Shown in pieces: positions 34,922 to 42,198 of a stretch of DNA of 64,000 nt. Position 1 is the first letter of the stretch. Every line of letters begins with the position of its first letter. The stretch spans positions 1 to 64,000 of the forward strand of contig NZ_JAKTTI010000021.1 of assembly GCF_022427965.1 (NCBI RefSeq), given 5' to 3'. This DNA comes from Fredinandcohnia quinoae (lineage in GTDB: Bacteria; Bacillota; Bacilli; Bacillales; Bacillaceae_L). The notes under the pieces were generated by a model. The model was given only the letters and a program-made list of their open reading frames with translations. It was not told the origin of the DNA and made no database searches. Position numbers and translations under genes: made by a program.

Positions 34922-36166
34922 TTATTGATTAAAATGATTCTTTGTACTCAGTAGACAATCTTGGATATTACGATTGATGTATTCTTCATCCTTCTTAAGA
35001 ACGTCGCCTAAAAATGTAAGTAATTCATTATCAAACGCTAGACCACTCGCAAATTGCCTTTTAATAAATCGCTCTGCCTCATCATACTTATCAAAAGATT
35101 GTTCTAATAAACCTTTCTCATGATGGATTCTCCATTTTCCGTCTTGATTAAGGAAAACAAAAGATTTCTCTCCTTTTCGATTAACCAAAAGTGTGCCGTT
35201 TTCTGTCTCTTTCATATTTAGTATATTCTGTGGCGCATCATGCCGAATCGAATAGATTGAAAATGGATTTTTAACAAATAACTCAAATGCTGTATCACCC
35301 ATTGAACATCCAGATGCTTTTGGATGACCTCCACCACCGTATCTTTTCGCAAATTCCGATACATCAACTTCATCATAGATCGTACGGAAACCAATTTTCT
35401 TTGTCCCAACATTCAGTAAAGAAATTAAGTCAAGATGTGGATTTAATTTTGCAAGTGCATTACCAAGCTCTGATAAATACTGCTCCGCGTGGATTACACC
35501 AACACAATATTCACCGATTGTAGTTTGAACAATTTGTCTATTTTTCGACTGGATGTATCGTTCAATTTTCTTCTCTTCCATGTTTAATAGAAATTCCTCT
35601 GAATCAGTTAACTTGAAGGTTGAAGAACTTTTTAAACGCTCAAGCATTTCGGATTCAAATTGTTCAATCCCCACAATATAAAATAAATCATTCAAACGCT
35701 TTGCCTCAACTTTTTCTTCAACTTCCCATTCCCATGTGTCATATAATCTTACTAATTCAATAAATTCTTCCAAAGCCGTATTTTGTTCCAACTTTCCATT
35801 CTCAAGAAGAAATTCATAAAAGAGTGATGTTGCACATGTTTTCTTACCTGTTTTGTATTCAGGAAGTACATACCCCCAATTATAATTATTAAAATGCATC
35901 GCTGTAATATGGTGATCAACAACCTGGATATGGTTACCAGCCTTTGAACGTTTATCAAGTTTTTTTTCAATTTTATCATTCACCGCTAGATCTGTTATGT
36001 AAATTTGTGCATTTAAATTATCTTGATCTTCAATAAATTTCTCTACTCGCTCATTTAAATTTCGATATGTGCAGTAGGAAACATCAACATCATCACCAAA
36101 TGCTATTTTTGCAACGAGACCACAGCCAATCCCATCAAGGTCACTGTCTGAAAATAACTTTATCAT
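34922..36166 (-). CDS. nrnB: DHH-family oligoribonuclease NrnB
   Basis: 414 residues; removes short RNA oligomers (nano-RNA) from the 3' or 5' end in a Mn-dependent way in B. subtilis NrnB (YngD). DHH-superfamily motifs: FSDSDLDGIGC at the N-terminus, YITDLAVND, VVDHHITAMHFNN near residue 85 and the DHHA1-like GGGGHPKASGCSM near 285. AAAGGAG precedes the ATG. The gene ends at 34922 with no clear terminator, so its transcript could run toward the toxin gene. Confidence 0.9.
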   Translation of the reverse strand: MIKLFSDSDLDGIGCGLVAKIAFGDDVDVSYCTYRNLNERVEKFIEDQDNLNAQIYITDLAVNDKIEKKLDKRSKAGNHIQVVDHHITAMHFNNYNWGYVLPEYKTGKKTCATSLFYEFLLENGKLEQNTALEEFIELVRLYDTWEWEVEEKVEAKRLNDLFYIVGIEQFESEMLERLKSSSTFKLTDSEEFLLNMEEKKIERYIQSKNRQIVQTTIGEYCVGVIHAEQYLSELGNALAKLNPHLDLISLLNVGTKKIGFRTIYDEVDVSEFAKRYGGGGHPKASGCSMGDTAFELFVKNPFSIYSIRHDAPQNILNMKETENGTLLVNRKGEKSFVFLNQDGKWRIHHEKGLLEQSFDKYDEAERFIKRQFASGLAFDNELLTFLGDVLKKDEEYINRNIQDCLLSTKNHFNQ

Positions 36167-36351
36167 GTAAATTCTCCTTTCTTTACCACAAAAATATGAA
36201 TTATGTTTTCATACTGTCTTATGATAATATTACCACAATTAAAATGAAAGGTTTTTTAACACTTTATTTCATCTTGAATGTTAGGCTTCTCATTTGTAAA
36301 ATTCACTATACAATGCCAATCTATTGGGCACGCTATTTATGAGGTGAGAAA

Positions 36352-36504
36352 ATGAATAAAAATGGAATAAATAACTTAAGAGATAAATATCAAAATAAAA
36401 CGGAAAAAGAACTTGAAGAGGAAATCGGATTTTATTTTATTTCAGGTCAAAAATACCTAAATGACAAGAACATGATTAATATGATTGAAGATGAGCATAT
36501 CTAA
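36352..36504 (+). CDS. Small conserved-looking protein (50 residues)
   Basis: Starts ATG behind GAGGTGAG and encodes a hydrophilic helical protein (NNLRDKYQNKTEKELEEEIGF, then YFISGQKYLNDKNMINMIEDEHI). The strong ribosome site and the 23-base gap to the next gene support expression as one transcript. I do not recognise the family. No cysteines or membrane segment. Confidence 0.6.
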   Translation: MNKNGINNLRDKYQNKTEKELEEEIGFYFISGQKYLNDKNMINMIEDEHI

Positions 36505-36527
36505 TATTTTTCTGAGGTGGATTCAAG

Positions 36528-37892
36528 ATGAAGGATTCTCAAACTATTTCCTATAAAACGACCGCTTTACTAAAGTTTTTAATTCCATCAATTATTGGTA
36601 TTTTTTTATTTATGATACCGATCTCGTATCAAGGAAGTACAACAATCCCTGTTGCACTTTTAGCATCATTTGTTCAAAACTTATTAAGTGATATTTTACC
36701 ACAGATTATGACGGTGCTTATGATCATCACAGTAATAGGATCAATTCTATATAAACTTAAGAAAGCTACCATACTTAATCAAAGCCAATTTTTAAATACA
36801 TTATTTAATATTAATCCATTTTGGTTTATAACTAGATTAATCGGGATGGTATTTGCAATTCTAACTTTATTCAAAATTGGCCCTAAGGCAATTTGGTCCA
36901 GCGACACCGGTGGTCTGTTATTAAATGATCTCCTACCTGTTTTATTTTCAGTATTTCTGTTTGCAGGTTTATTTTTACCACTTCTACTCGACTTTGGATT
37001 ACTTGAATTATGTGGGGCATTATTTACAAAAATAATGAGACCCTTGTTCAAGCTGCCTGGACGTTCCTCTATAGACTGTTTAGCTTCTTGGTTGGGGGAT
37101 GGTACGATTGGTGTATTATTAACCGCAAAGCAGTATGAGGATGGTTTTTATACGAAGAAAGAGGCTGCTATTATTGGGACAACCTTTTCAGTTGTGTCAA
37201 TTACCTTCACTATCGTGATTTTATCATATTTACATTTAGAAGATTATTTTAAATCCTATTATTTTACGGTTGTTTTGGCTGGTCTTGTTGCAGCATTTAT
37301 TATGCCAAGAATACCACCACTATCAATGAAAGCAGATACATATATTGCGAAACAAGAAAAAGCGTTAATTAATGAATCAATCCCTTCTGGCATCTCTCCA
37401 TTTAGATGGGGATTATTTAAGGCAACTGAAAAAGCTGATGATAAAAATAACCATTTCTCAAATGTACTTATTGGTGGGGTCCAAAATATTCTTGATATGT
37501 GGCTTGCTGTAGTACCCGTCGTTATGGCGATTGGAACAATGGCACTGATTATCGCAAATTACACCCCAGTTTTTAAAATACTAGGGTACCCTTTTGTTCC
37601 AATACTAAGTATTATGCAAGTACCTGAAGCAACCGAGGCTGCTCAAACGATGGTTGTTGGATTTGCAGATATGTTTTTACCAGCAGTTATTGGAAGTTCG
37701 ATTGAAAGTGACTTGACTAGGTTTGTAATTGCTTGTACTTCTGTAACCCAACTTATTTATATGTCTGAAGTCGGTGGGCTTCTTCTAGGATCAAAAATTC
37801 CAGTCTCATTTTTCGATCTCATAATCATTTTTATTTTACGAACACTCATCACTTTGCCCATTATTGTGATTATGGCACATATACTATTTTGA
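36528..37892 (+). CDS. YjiH family membrane protein (nucleoside-recognition/Gate domain)
   Basis: 454 residues with about 10-11 membrane segments; FLIPSIIGIFLFMIPISYQGSTTIPVAL at the N-terminus and two Gate-like segments, including LASWLGDGTIGVLLTAKQYEDGFYTKKEAAIIGTTF. YjiH proteins are putative transporters of unknown substrate. GAGGTG precedes the ATG. Directly downstream of the 50-residue gene, ended by a bidirectional terminator. Confidence 0.88.
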   Translation: MKDSQTISYKTTALLKFLIPSIIGIFLFMIPISYQGSTTIPVALLASFVQNLLSDILPQIMTVLMIITVIGSILYKLKKATILNQSQFLNTLFNINPFWFITRLIGMVFAILTLFKIGPKAIWSSDTGGLLLNDLLPVLFSVFLFAGLFLPLLLDFGLLELCGALFTKIMRPLFKLPGRSSIDCLASWLGDGTIGVLLTAKQYEDGFYTKKEAAIIGTTFSVVSITFTIVILSYLHLEDYFKSYYFTVVLAGLVAAFIMPRIPPLSMKADTYIAKQEKALINESIPSGISPFRWGLFKATEKADDKNNHFSNVLIGGVQNILDMWLAVVPVVMAIGTMALIIANYTPVFKILGYPFVPILSIMQVPEATEAAQTMVVGFADMFLPAVIGSSIESDLTRFVIACTSVTQLIYMSEVGGLLLGSKIPVSFFDLIIIFILRTLITLPIIVIMAHILF

Positions 37893-37935
37893 GCCAAAAC
37901 AAAAAGAGCGAAAAAACATTCCGCTCTTTTGGCTC
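37891..37935. terminator. Bidirectional terminator
   Basis: AAAAGAGCG (37902-37910) pairs with CGCTCTTTT (37922-37930), extended by GAGCC/GGCTC. Serves the YjiH gene and the convergent small gene. Confidence 0.8.
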
Positions 37936-37952
37936 ATAAATACGTACAGGTA

Positions 37953-38138
37953 CTAATGGAAATATGATAAAATACTTGCCGCTCTCCAGAAAATGACAAT
38001 GGAAAAAGCACTTAAACAAGTAGCACTGCAAATCTTTAAAATCCTTTTTCTTGTATCTTTAAAGATCGTAAGAGCAGTCGATAATCCAACAATTAAAAAA
38101 AGGATGACTGAAATATCCATATATACATTCATCTCCAT
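37953..38138 (-). CDS. Small membrane protein (61 residues)
   Basis: Two hydrophobic segments (MDISVILFLIVGLSTALTIF and ICSATCLSAFSIVIFWRAA) joined by a basic loop FKDTRKRILK. ATG at 38138 lies seven bases after GGGGGG. No family recognised. Single gene. Confidence 0.62.
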   Translation of the reverse strand: MEMNVYMDISVILFLIVGLSTALTIFKDTRKRILKICSATCLSAFSIVIFWRAASILSYFH

Positions 38139-38262
38139 AAAAATACCCCCCAACTAAACATTTTGCCTGAGATATTTATATGAGCCACTCTATGATAATA
38201 ATTGATTATATATGAACTCCCAAAAATGTACAATGTATATAATGTCCTAAATTAATTACTGG

Positions 38263-38922
38263 TCAAAATTTATATGTCCAATAAACTTCTTTATTAATCC
38301 AATTCAATACTTCCTGATCTTGAGATTTTATTTTACCATCAATTCGAGATAGCATTCCTTCTGTTTGAGAACGATGCGCTTTGATCGCGGCTAATTTTAT
38401 ATCCTGAACTTCGCTTACATCAAATTCTATATCATGCTCACCTAATTTTTCGACACGGTCGTTAGTAATTGCCTTACAGTACACAGTAGGGCGCTGATTC
38501 TCCGGTAGTCTTGAAATGGCTCTAATCGTTGCTTCACCTGTTGCATCATGATCAGGATGTACACCATGCCCCGGATAAAATGTGATTACCAATGATGGAT
38601 TTGTTTCCTTAATAATCACTTCAATTTTATCTGCAAGATCCTCTGGATCCTCAAACTCTAAAGTCTTATCACGTAAACCCAACATTCGTAAGTCTTGAAT
38701 CCCCATTGCATGACATGCATCAATTAGCTCCTTTTTTCTAATCTGTGGTAATGTTTCTCGATTAGCAAAAAAAGGTTTTCCAAAATTTCTTCCCATTTCG
38801 CCTAGTGTCAAACATGCATAGGTCACAGGAACCCCTTTTTTCGTATTTAATCCAATCAATCCAGCAGTTCCAAACGCTTCATCGTCAGGATGTGGAAACA
38901 CAACTAATATATGACGTTCCAT
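38263..38922 (-). CDS. bshB2: Bacillithiol biosynthesis deacetylase BshB2
   Basis: Zinc deacetylase of the LmbE/PIG-L family (219 residues) that removes acetyl from GlcNAc-malate in bacillithiol synthesis. Seen: VVFPHPDDEAFGTAG with the zinc-binding HPDD, FYPGHGVHPDHDATGEA with the HPDH motif, and YLTLGE-like ACLTLGEMGRNFG. It matches YojG of B. subtilis, and its upstream neighbour is yojF as there. AAAGGGG precedes the ATG. Confidence 0.93.
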   Translation of the reverse strand: MERHILVVFPHPDDEAFGTAGLIGLNTKKGVPVTYACLTLGEMGRNFGKPFFANRETLPQIRKKELIDACHAMGIQDLRMLGLRDKTLEFEDPEDLADKIEVIIKETNPSLVITFYPGHGVHPDHDATGEATIRAISRLPENQRPTVYCKAITNDRVEKLGEHDIEFDVSEVQDIKLAAIKAHRSQTEGMLSRIDGKIKSQDQEVLNWINKEVYWTYKF

Positions 38923-38962
38923 TTTATAACCCCTTTTTCAAAAATTATAATCAAAAAAACTA

Positions 38963-39310
38963 TTACTCAAATGGTGTAGGACTAAGTTGTAATGCTACGG
39001 CAAGCCTACCTTCTTCATCATGACCAGCTAGAAGTAAGCGTCCTTTCTCATCATATTCCCAGTCTGTAATCCCCTCAGCGTATATCCAGCCTAGTTCCAT
39101 TTTTAGACCTACACGATAACTGCCATCCCCAGTTATTTTGCCTTGTGTAAATTTAATCAAGCCATTTCGTATATATGCACCTGCAGACATTTTAGCAGCA
39201 CCAGAATGTACGGCATATGCTCCATTTGTCGTTTCAAGATGGATATATAAGTCTTTATTGACAAAACTATTTATTTTTTCCTGTACCTTATCTAATTCAA
39301 CAGGTTTCAA
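38963..39310 (-). CDS. yojF: YojF family protein (DUF1806)
   Basis: About 116 residues: LKPVELDKVQEKINSFVNKDLYIHLETTNGAY, then FIRN-like AGAYIRNGLIKFTQGKITGDG and a C-terminal GRLAVALQLSPTPFE. YojF genes lie next to bshB2 throughout Bacillaceae; the role is unknown but the link suggests bacillithiol chemistry. TTG at 39310, seven bases after GGGGG, gives the family-typical N-terminus; ATG at 39334 is an alternative. It ends 41 bases upstream of bshB2. Confidence 0.85.
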   Translation of the reverse strand: MKPVELDKVQEKINSFVNKDLYIHLETTNGAYAVHSGAAKMSAGAYIRNGLIKFTQGKITGDGSYRVGLKMELGWIYAEGITDWEYDEKGRLLLAGHDEEGRLAVALQLSPTPFE

Positions 39311-39351
39311 TGTTAATCCCCCAAACATCTTCATAATTTTTTATTATAATA

Positions 39352-39423
39352 GGATGTTCAAAAAGTCCGGTAAAAATGACACATCGAACTTCTCGGTCCT
39401 TTTTATCCTCCTTTTTGATCACG
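39352..39423. repeat. Short element with inverted ends (MITE-like)
   Basis: ATGTTCAAAAAGTCCGG at one end and CCTCCTTTTTGATCACGT at the other: the terminal CAAAAAG/CTTTTTG words are inverted. In between is AAAAATGACACATCGAACTT. Similar TGTTCAAAAAGTCCG stretches occur between genes in many Bacillus genomes (from memory). It lies between yojF and a divergent gene and codes for nothing. Confidence 0.45.
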
Positions 39424-39571
39424 TACTATAAATAAATATTATCGATTTTATTAACAAAAAGCCAACATAGTGATTTGAAATCTAATAAAAACAAAAAAAT
39501 TAGTAAATATTGTATGTTTTAATCAAATTAGGTAACATTAAAAATAAGAATTTTAAAAGGTGGTAATAAGT

Positions 39572-39817
39572 TTGAGATCGAAAGAAACGGTAGAATTGGC
39601 ACTTAATATGGAATTTGATATTACTAATAAATTCATTCCTAATATGTGCGAGGCAAAAACATTAAGGGTAATTGATATAAACAGTTCATCTGTCAGAATT
39701 GAAATGGAGAATGCCCGTACAAGAGGGGTATTTCCACTTTCCCACTTTCAATCTTTAATTCGTCAAGGAGCATTAATCTTATCTACTGATAAATTAGAAA
39801 AGGAAGATACCGCTTAA
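39572..39817 (+). CDS. Hypothetical protein (81 residues)
   Basis: Soluble protein LRSKETVELALNMEFDITN, then FIPNMCEAKTLRVIDINSSSVRIEMENARTRGVFPLSHFQSLIRQGALIL. The TTG at 39572 follows AGGTGG at eight bases. The fold looks beta-rich in the middle; family unknown. Ended by a strong shared terminator. Confidence 0.65.
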   Translation: MRSKETVELALNMEFDITNKFIPNMCEAKTLRVIDINSSSVRIEMENARTRGVFPLSHFQSLIRQGALILSTDKLEKEDTA

Positions 39818-39858
39818 CAATAAAAACAACCATCATATTCGGATGGTTGTTTTTATTG
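39818..39858. terminator. Bidirectional terminator
   Basis: CAATAAAAACAACCATC (39818-39834) pairs with GATGGTTGTTTTTATTG (39842-39858), a perfect 17-base stem between convergent genes. Confidence 0.9.
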
Positions 39859-39865
39859 GATTATT

Positions 39866-40132
39866 TTATTCCCCTAAACCTTCTGATTTTAATACTGATT
39901 CAATACCATTCAATGCATCATCTGCATCTGCACCTTCAGTTGAAACAACGATTTCAGAACCCTTCGGAATTCCCAAAGACATTACACCCATGATTGATTT
40001 TAAATTCACAGTCTTTCCATTAAATGTAAGATTAATATCTGATTGATATTGACCTGCTTTATTAACTAGTACAGTTGCAGGTCTTGCGTGTAAGCCAGAT
40101 TCACTCGTAATTTTAAAGGATTTCTCTGCCAT
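39866..40132 (-). CDS. ptsH: Phosphocarrier protein HPr
   Basis: 88-residue HPr fold of the sugar phosphotransferase system. SGLHARPAT carries the phosphorylated His15, and [19 protein letters not shown] carries Ser46, the target of HPr kinase in catabolite repression. His15 rules out Crh. The sequence is close to B. subtilis HPr, but ptsI and ptsG are not here, so this is a separate or relocated copy. Monocistronic. Confidence 0.9.
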   Translation of the reverse strand: MAEKSFKITSESGLHARPATVLVNKAGQYQSDINLTFNGKTVNLKSIMGVMSLGIPKGSEIVVSTEGADADDALNGIESVLKSEGLGE

Positions 40133-40285
40133 TATGATCCCTCTTTCTCAATTATATTCTCTATAAGAATAGCCATTAACCTCGATGAAAATCAAGTGAA
40201 AATTTTATTAAATTTATTTATTTCCTACTCTTGCTTGAATCATCCATTTTAGAACGATAAAATAGAATAATAGGGGGCGTTGCAA

Positions 40286-40837
40286 ATGTTGTCAACAAGA
40301 GTCGAATGTCATAAAAATATTGATTTTCATTCATTTTTAAGTGATCACGGAATTACTCAAATTGGAACTAACACTTATTCAGTACATACAAAGGAAAATA
40401 AGCAAATTTCCACTGTCACTACTCATATAGATAAAAATATAATCGTTTTTACTTTTTTAGAATCTTTAAAATTAAGTGAGTATGAACAAATTCATCATTT
40501 AATTTGTTTACTTGCTGAAGAATTTGAAGGAGTTATCGATGACACTGAAAGCCAATTAGGTTATTTAGAAAATGGGGAGCCAGCCTTCATCATTAAAAAC
40601 TGGGCACAATGGACTATGCTACTTAATGAAGCTAAATACAAAACTCTTGAAGGTAAAATGGTCGATATACTTAATGAAAATGGTGATGAATTAGGTTCGG
40701 GAATGCTCGTTGATTATAAATTTGACTTATCCATTGATCAAACTTCCATAATTACAGAATGTACAATTGTAACAATGCTAGGTGAAAGAACATACTCCGG
40801 CAATCCACTAGTAGTGAAGGCTGGAAATCAATGGTAA
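40286..40837 (+). CDS. Hypothetical protein (183 residues)
   Basis: Acidic soluble protein that I do not recognise. The N-terminal half (STRVECHKNIDFHSFLSDHGI) and the segment NENGDELGSGMLVDYKFDL suggest two beta-rich parts. ATG at 40286 is placed eight bases after GGGGG. No signal peptide. Ended by a bidirectional terminator shared with the molybdoenzyme operon. Confidence 0.65.
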   Translation: MLSTRVECHKNIDFHSFLSDHGITQIGTNTYSVHTKENKQISTVTTHIDKNIIVFTFLESLKLSEYEQIHHLICLLAEEFEGVIDDTESQLGYLENGEPAFIIKNWAQWTMLLNEAKYKTLEGKMVDILNENGDELGSGMLVDYKFDLSIDQTSIITECTIVTMLGERTYSGNPLVVKAGNQW

Positions 40838-40838
40838 T

Positions 40839-40867
40839 AAAAAAGCTACCTGATAGGTAGCTTTTTT
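40839..40867. terminator. Bidirectional terminator
   Basis: AAAAAAGCTACC (40839-40850) pairs with GGTAGCTTTTTT (40855-40866). Ends the molybdoenzyme operon on the minus strand and the hypothetical gene on the plus strand. Confidence 0.9.
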
Positions 40868-41060
40868 ACTTTTTATACTCTAGTTTTCGCCAATAGAGGT
40901 AAGTAACAAATGCTATCAATGATGACGCAACTGCTATGGCTGTATTTTGATAAACATGGTCATACTCTTTTCCGAAATATGCTTCAACAGTATGATGCAG
41001 CATAACGACATTCAATGCAATCGTAACAAAAATAATTGCCCAGCATATTTTCTTACCCAT
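40866..41060 (-). CDS. Small membrane protein of the molybdoenzyme operon
   Basis: 64 residues with two membrane helices (CWAIIFVTIALNVVMLH and NTAIAVASSLIAFVTYLYW). ATG at 41060 overlaps the Rieske gene stop (ATGGGTAA), so translation is coupled. Probably a small accessory or anchoring subunit of the complex; no cofactor motif besides a few histidines (MLHHTVEAYF). Confidence 0.68.
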   Translation of the reverse strand: MGKKICWAIIFVTIALNVVMLHHTVEAYFGKEYDHVYQNTAIAVASSLIAFVTYLYWRKLEYKK

Positions 41061-41586
41061 GGCGAATCTTCCTTCCAATTGCATAAACAATGCCACCCTT
41101 AACTTCAAGTTCAATTAATGGCAGTTCTCGTTGTGGAGGCCCGGCAATCGGATGTCCACTATTCACATCGAAAAACCCTTTATGACAAGGACATAGTAAT
41201 ACGTCCTCTTCCTTTTCATAAAAAACCGGGCATTGTAAATGTGTACATTTATTATTATAGGCTTTCAGTTCGCCATCTTTCGTATGAACTAAAATAGCAG
41301 GCTCCTCTTCAGTTGGATAATTGAAATTAAGAGACTCACCCTTCTTGATATCTGATAACTTAGCAATCTCATATCTTAAATCATCTTCCTCACCATCATT
41401 CATCATTGCTTTAATGGAAATAGGTAAGGTTGCCACGCCCAATGCAACTGAAGCACCTACAGCTGATTTTAAAAATGAACGGCGATTATATTTAAGGTCA
41501 TTGTCCCTATTTAAATTGTCTACTAAGTTAATCATATCATCAGTTGTATCTTTTTGATTTCGACCTGTCTTATTTTGATCACTCAT
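41053..41586 (-). CDS. Rieske [2Fe-2S] protein with twin-arginine signal
   Basis: 177 residues. NRRSFLKSAVGASVALGVATL is a Tat-type signal/anchor after a long charged N-terminus, as in QcrA. Rieske ligands are in CTHLQCPVFYEKEED and CPCHKGFFDVNSGHPIAGPP. The domain would lie outside the membrane. ATG at 41586 follows AAGGGGGAC. A Rieske protein next to a molybdoenzyme recalls arsenite oxidase AioB, but the Mo subunit here is of another type. Alternatively it carries electrons between the menaquinone pool and the cytochrome b subunit. Confidence 0.88.
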   Translation of the reverse strand: MSDQNKTGRNQKDTTDDMINLVDNLNRDNDLKYNRRSFLKSAVGASVALGVATLPISIKAMMNDGEEDDLRYEIAKLSDIKKGESLNFNYPTEEEPAILVHTKDGELKAYNNKCTHLQCPVFYEKEEDVLLCPCHKGFFDVNSGHPIAGPPQRELPLIELEVKGGIVYAIGRKIRHG

Positions 41587-41631
41587 CACTATGTCCCCCT
41601 TCACATTCATTGGTAAATGAGCAAATACTCA

Positions 41632-42174
41632 TTAATCTGAATATACTCCAAAGAAGTCAGGAACATATTCCCATTTATTTCCTTCTTTTGGTTTTTTACC
41701 TTCAACAAGATTCATTTGAGTTCTTTTACGACGTAATGCTTGCATTTCATCAAAATCAATGAATCGAATTGCATCACTAGGGCAAACAGAAGCACACATT
41801 GGTGCAATATCATGCTTTGAGCGATCATAACACATATCACATTTGTACATTTTATTTTCTTCAAAATCAAATTTAGGAATTCCAAATGGACAACCGAACG
41901 TACAATTTCGACAACCAATACATTTTTCTTCCATTGCCGATAGAACGACACCTTCTTCAGTTATTTGTATCGCATTTGCTGGACAGACCCTTGCACATGC
42001 CGGGTCTTTACATTGCATACAAAGCATTGGGTATGTTTGTCTACTTTCAAAAAAATCAACATATTCAACATAGTTACGTTCCTTCGCATCGTGATCGCCA
42101 CATTCTCTACATGCTGCCTGACAGGAGCGGCAACCGATACATCTTTCAAATTCAAGGTACATGATTTTATTCAT
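41632..42174 (-). CDS. Four-cluster 4Fe-4S ferredoxin subunit
   Basis: 180 residues of the NrfC/DmsB/PsrB kind that wire molybdoenzymes. Cysteine groups: CIGCRSCQAACREC, CMQCKDPACARVCP, CIGCRNCTFGCPFG, then CDMC with CASVCP, enough for four [4Fe-4S] clusters. No Tat signal, so it sits with the catalytic subunit in the cytoplasm unless carried across in complex. Between the Mo and Rieske genes. Confidence 0.92.
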   Translation of the reverse strand: MNKIMYLEFERCIGCRSCQAACRECGDHDAKERNYVEYVDFFESRQTYPMLCMQCKDPACARVCPANAIQITEEGVVLSAMEEKCIGCRNCTFGCPFGIPKFDFEENKMYKCDMCYDRSKHDIAPMCASVCPSDAIRFIDFDEMQALRRKRTQMNLVEGKKPKEGNKWEYVPDFFGVYSD

Positions 42175-42198
42175 AAATCTTCAACTCCCTCTCTATGT

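Noticed and set aside
39866-40132. Crh instead of HPr
   Set aside because: Crh lacks the phosphorylatable histidine; SGLHARPAT is present here.
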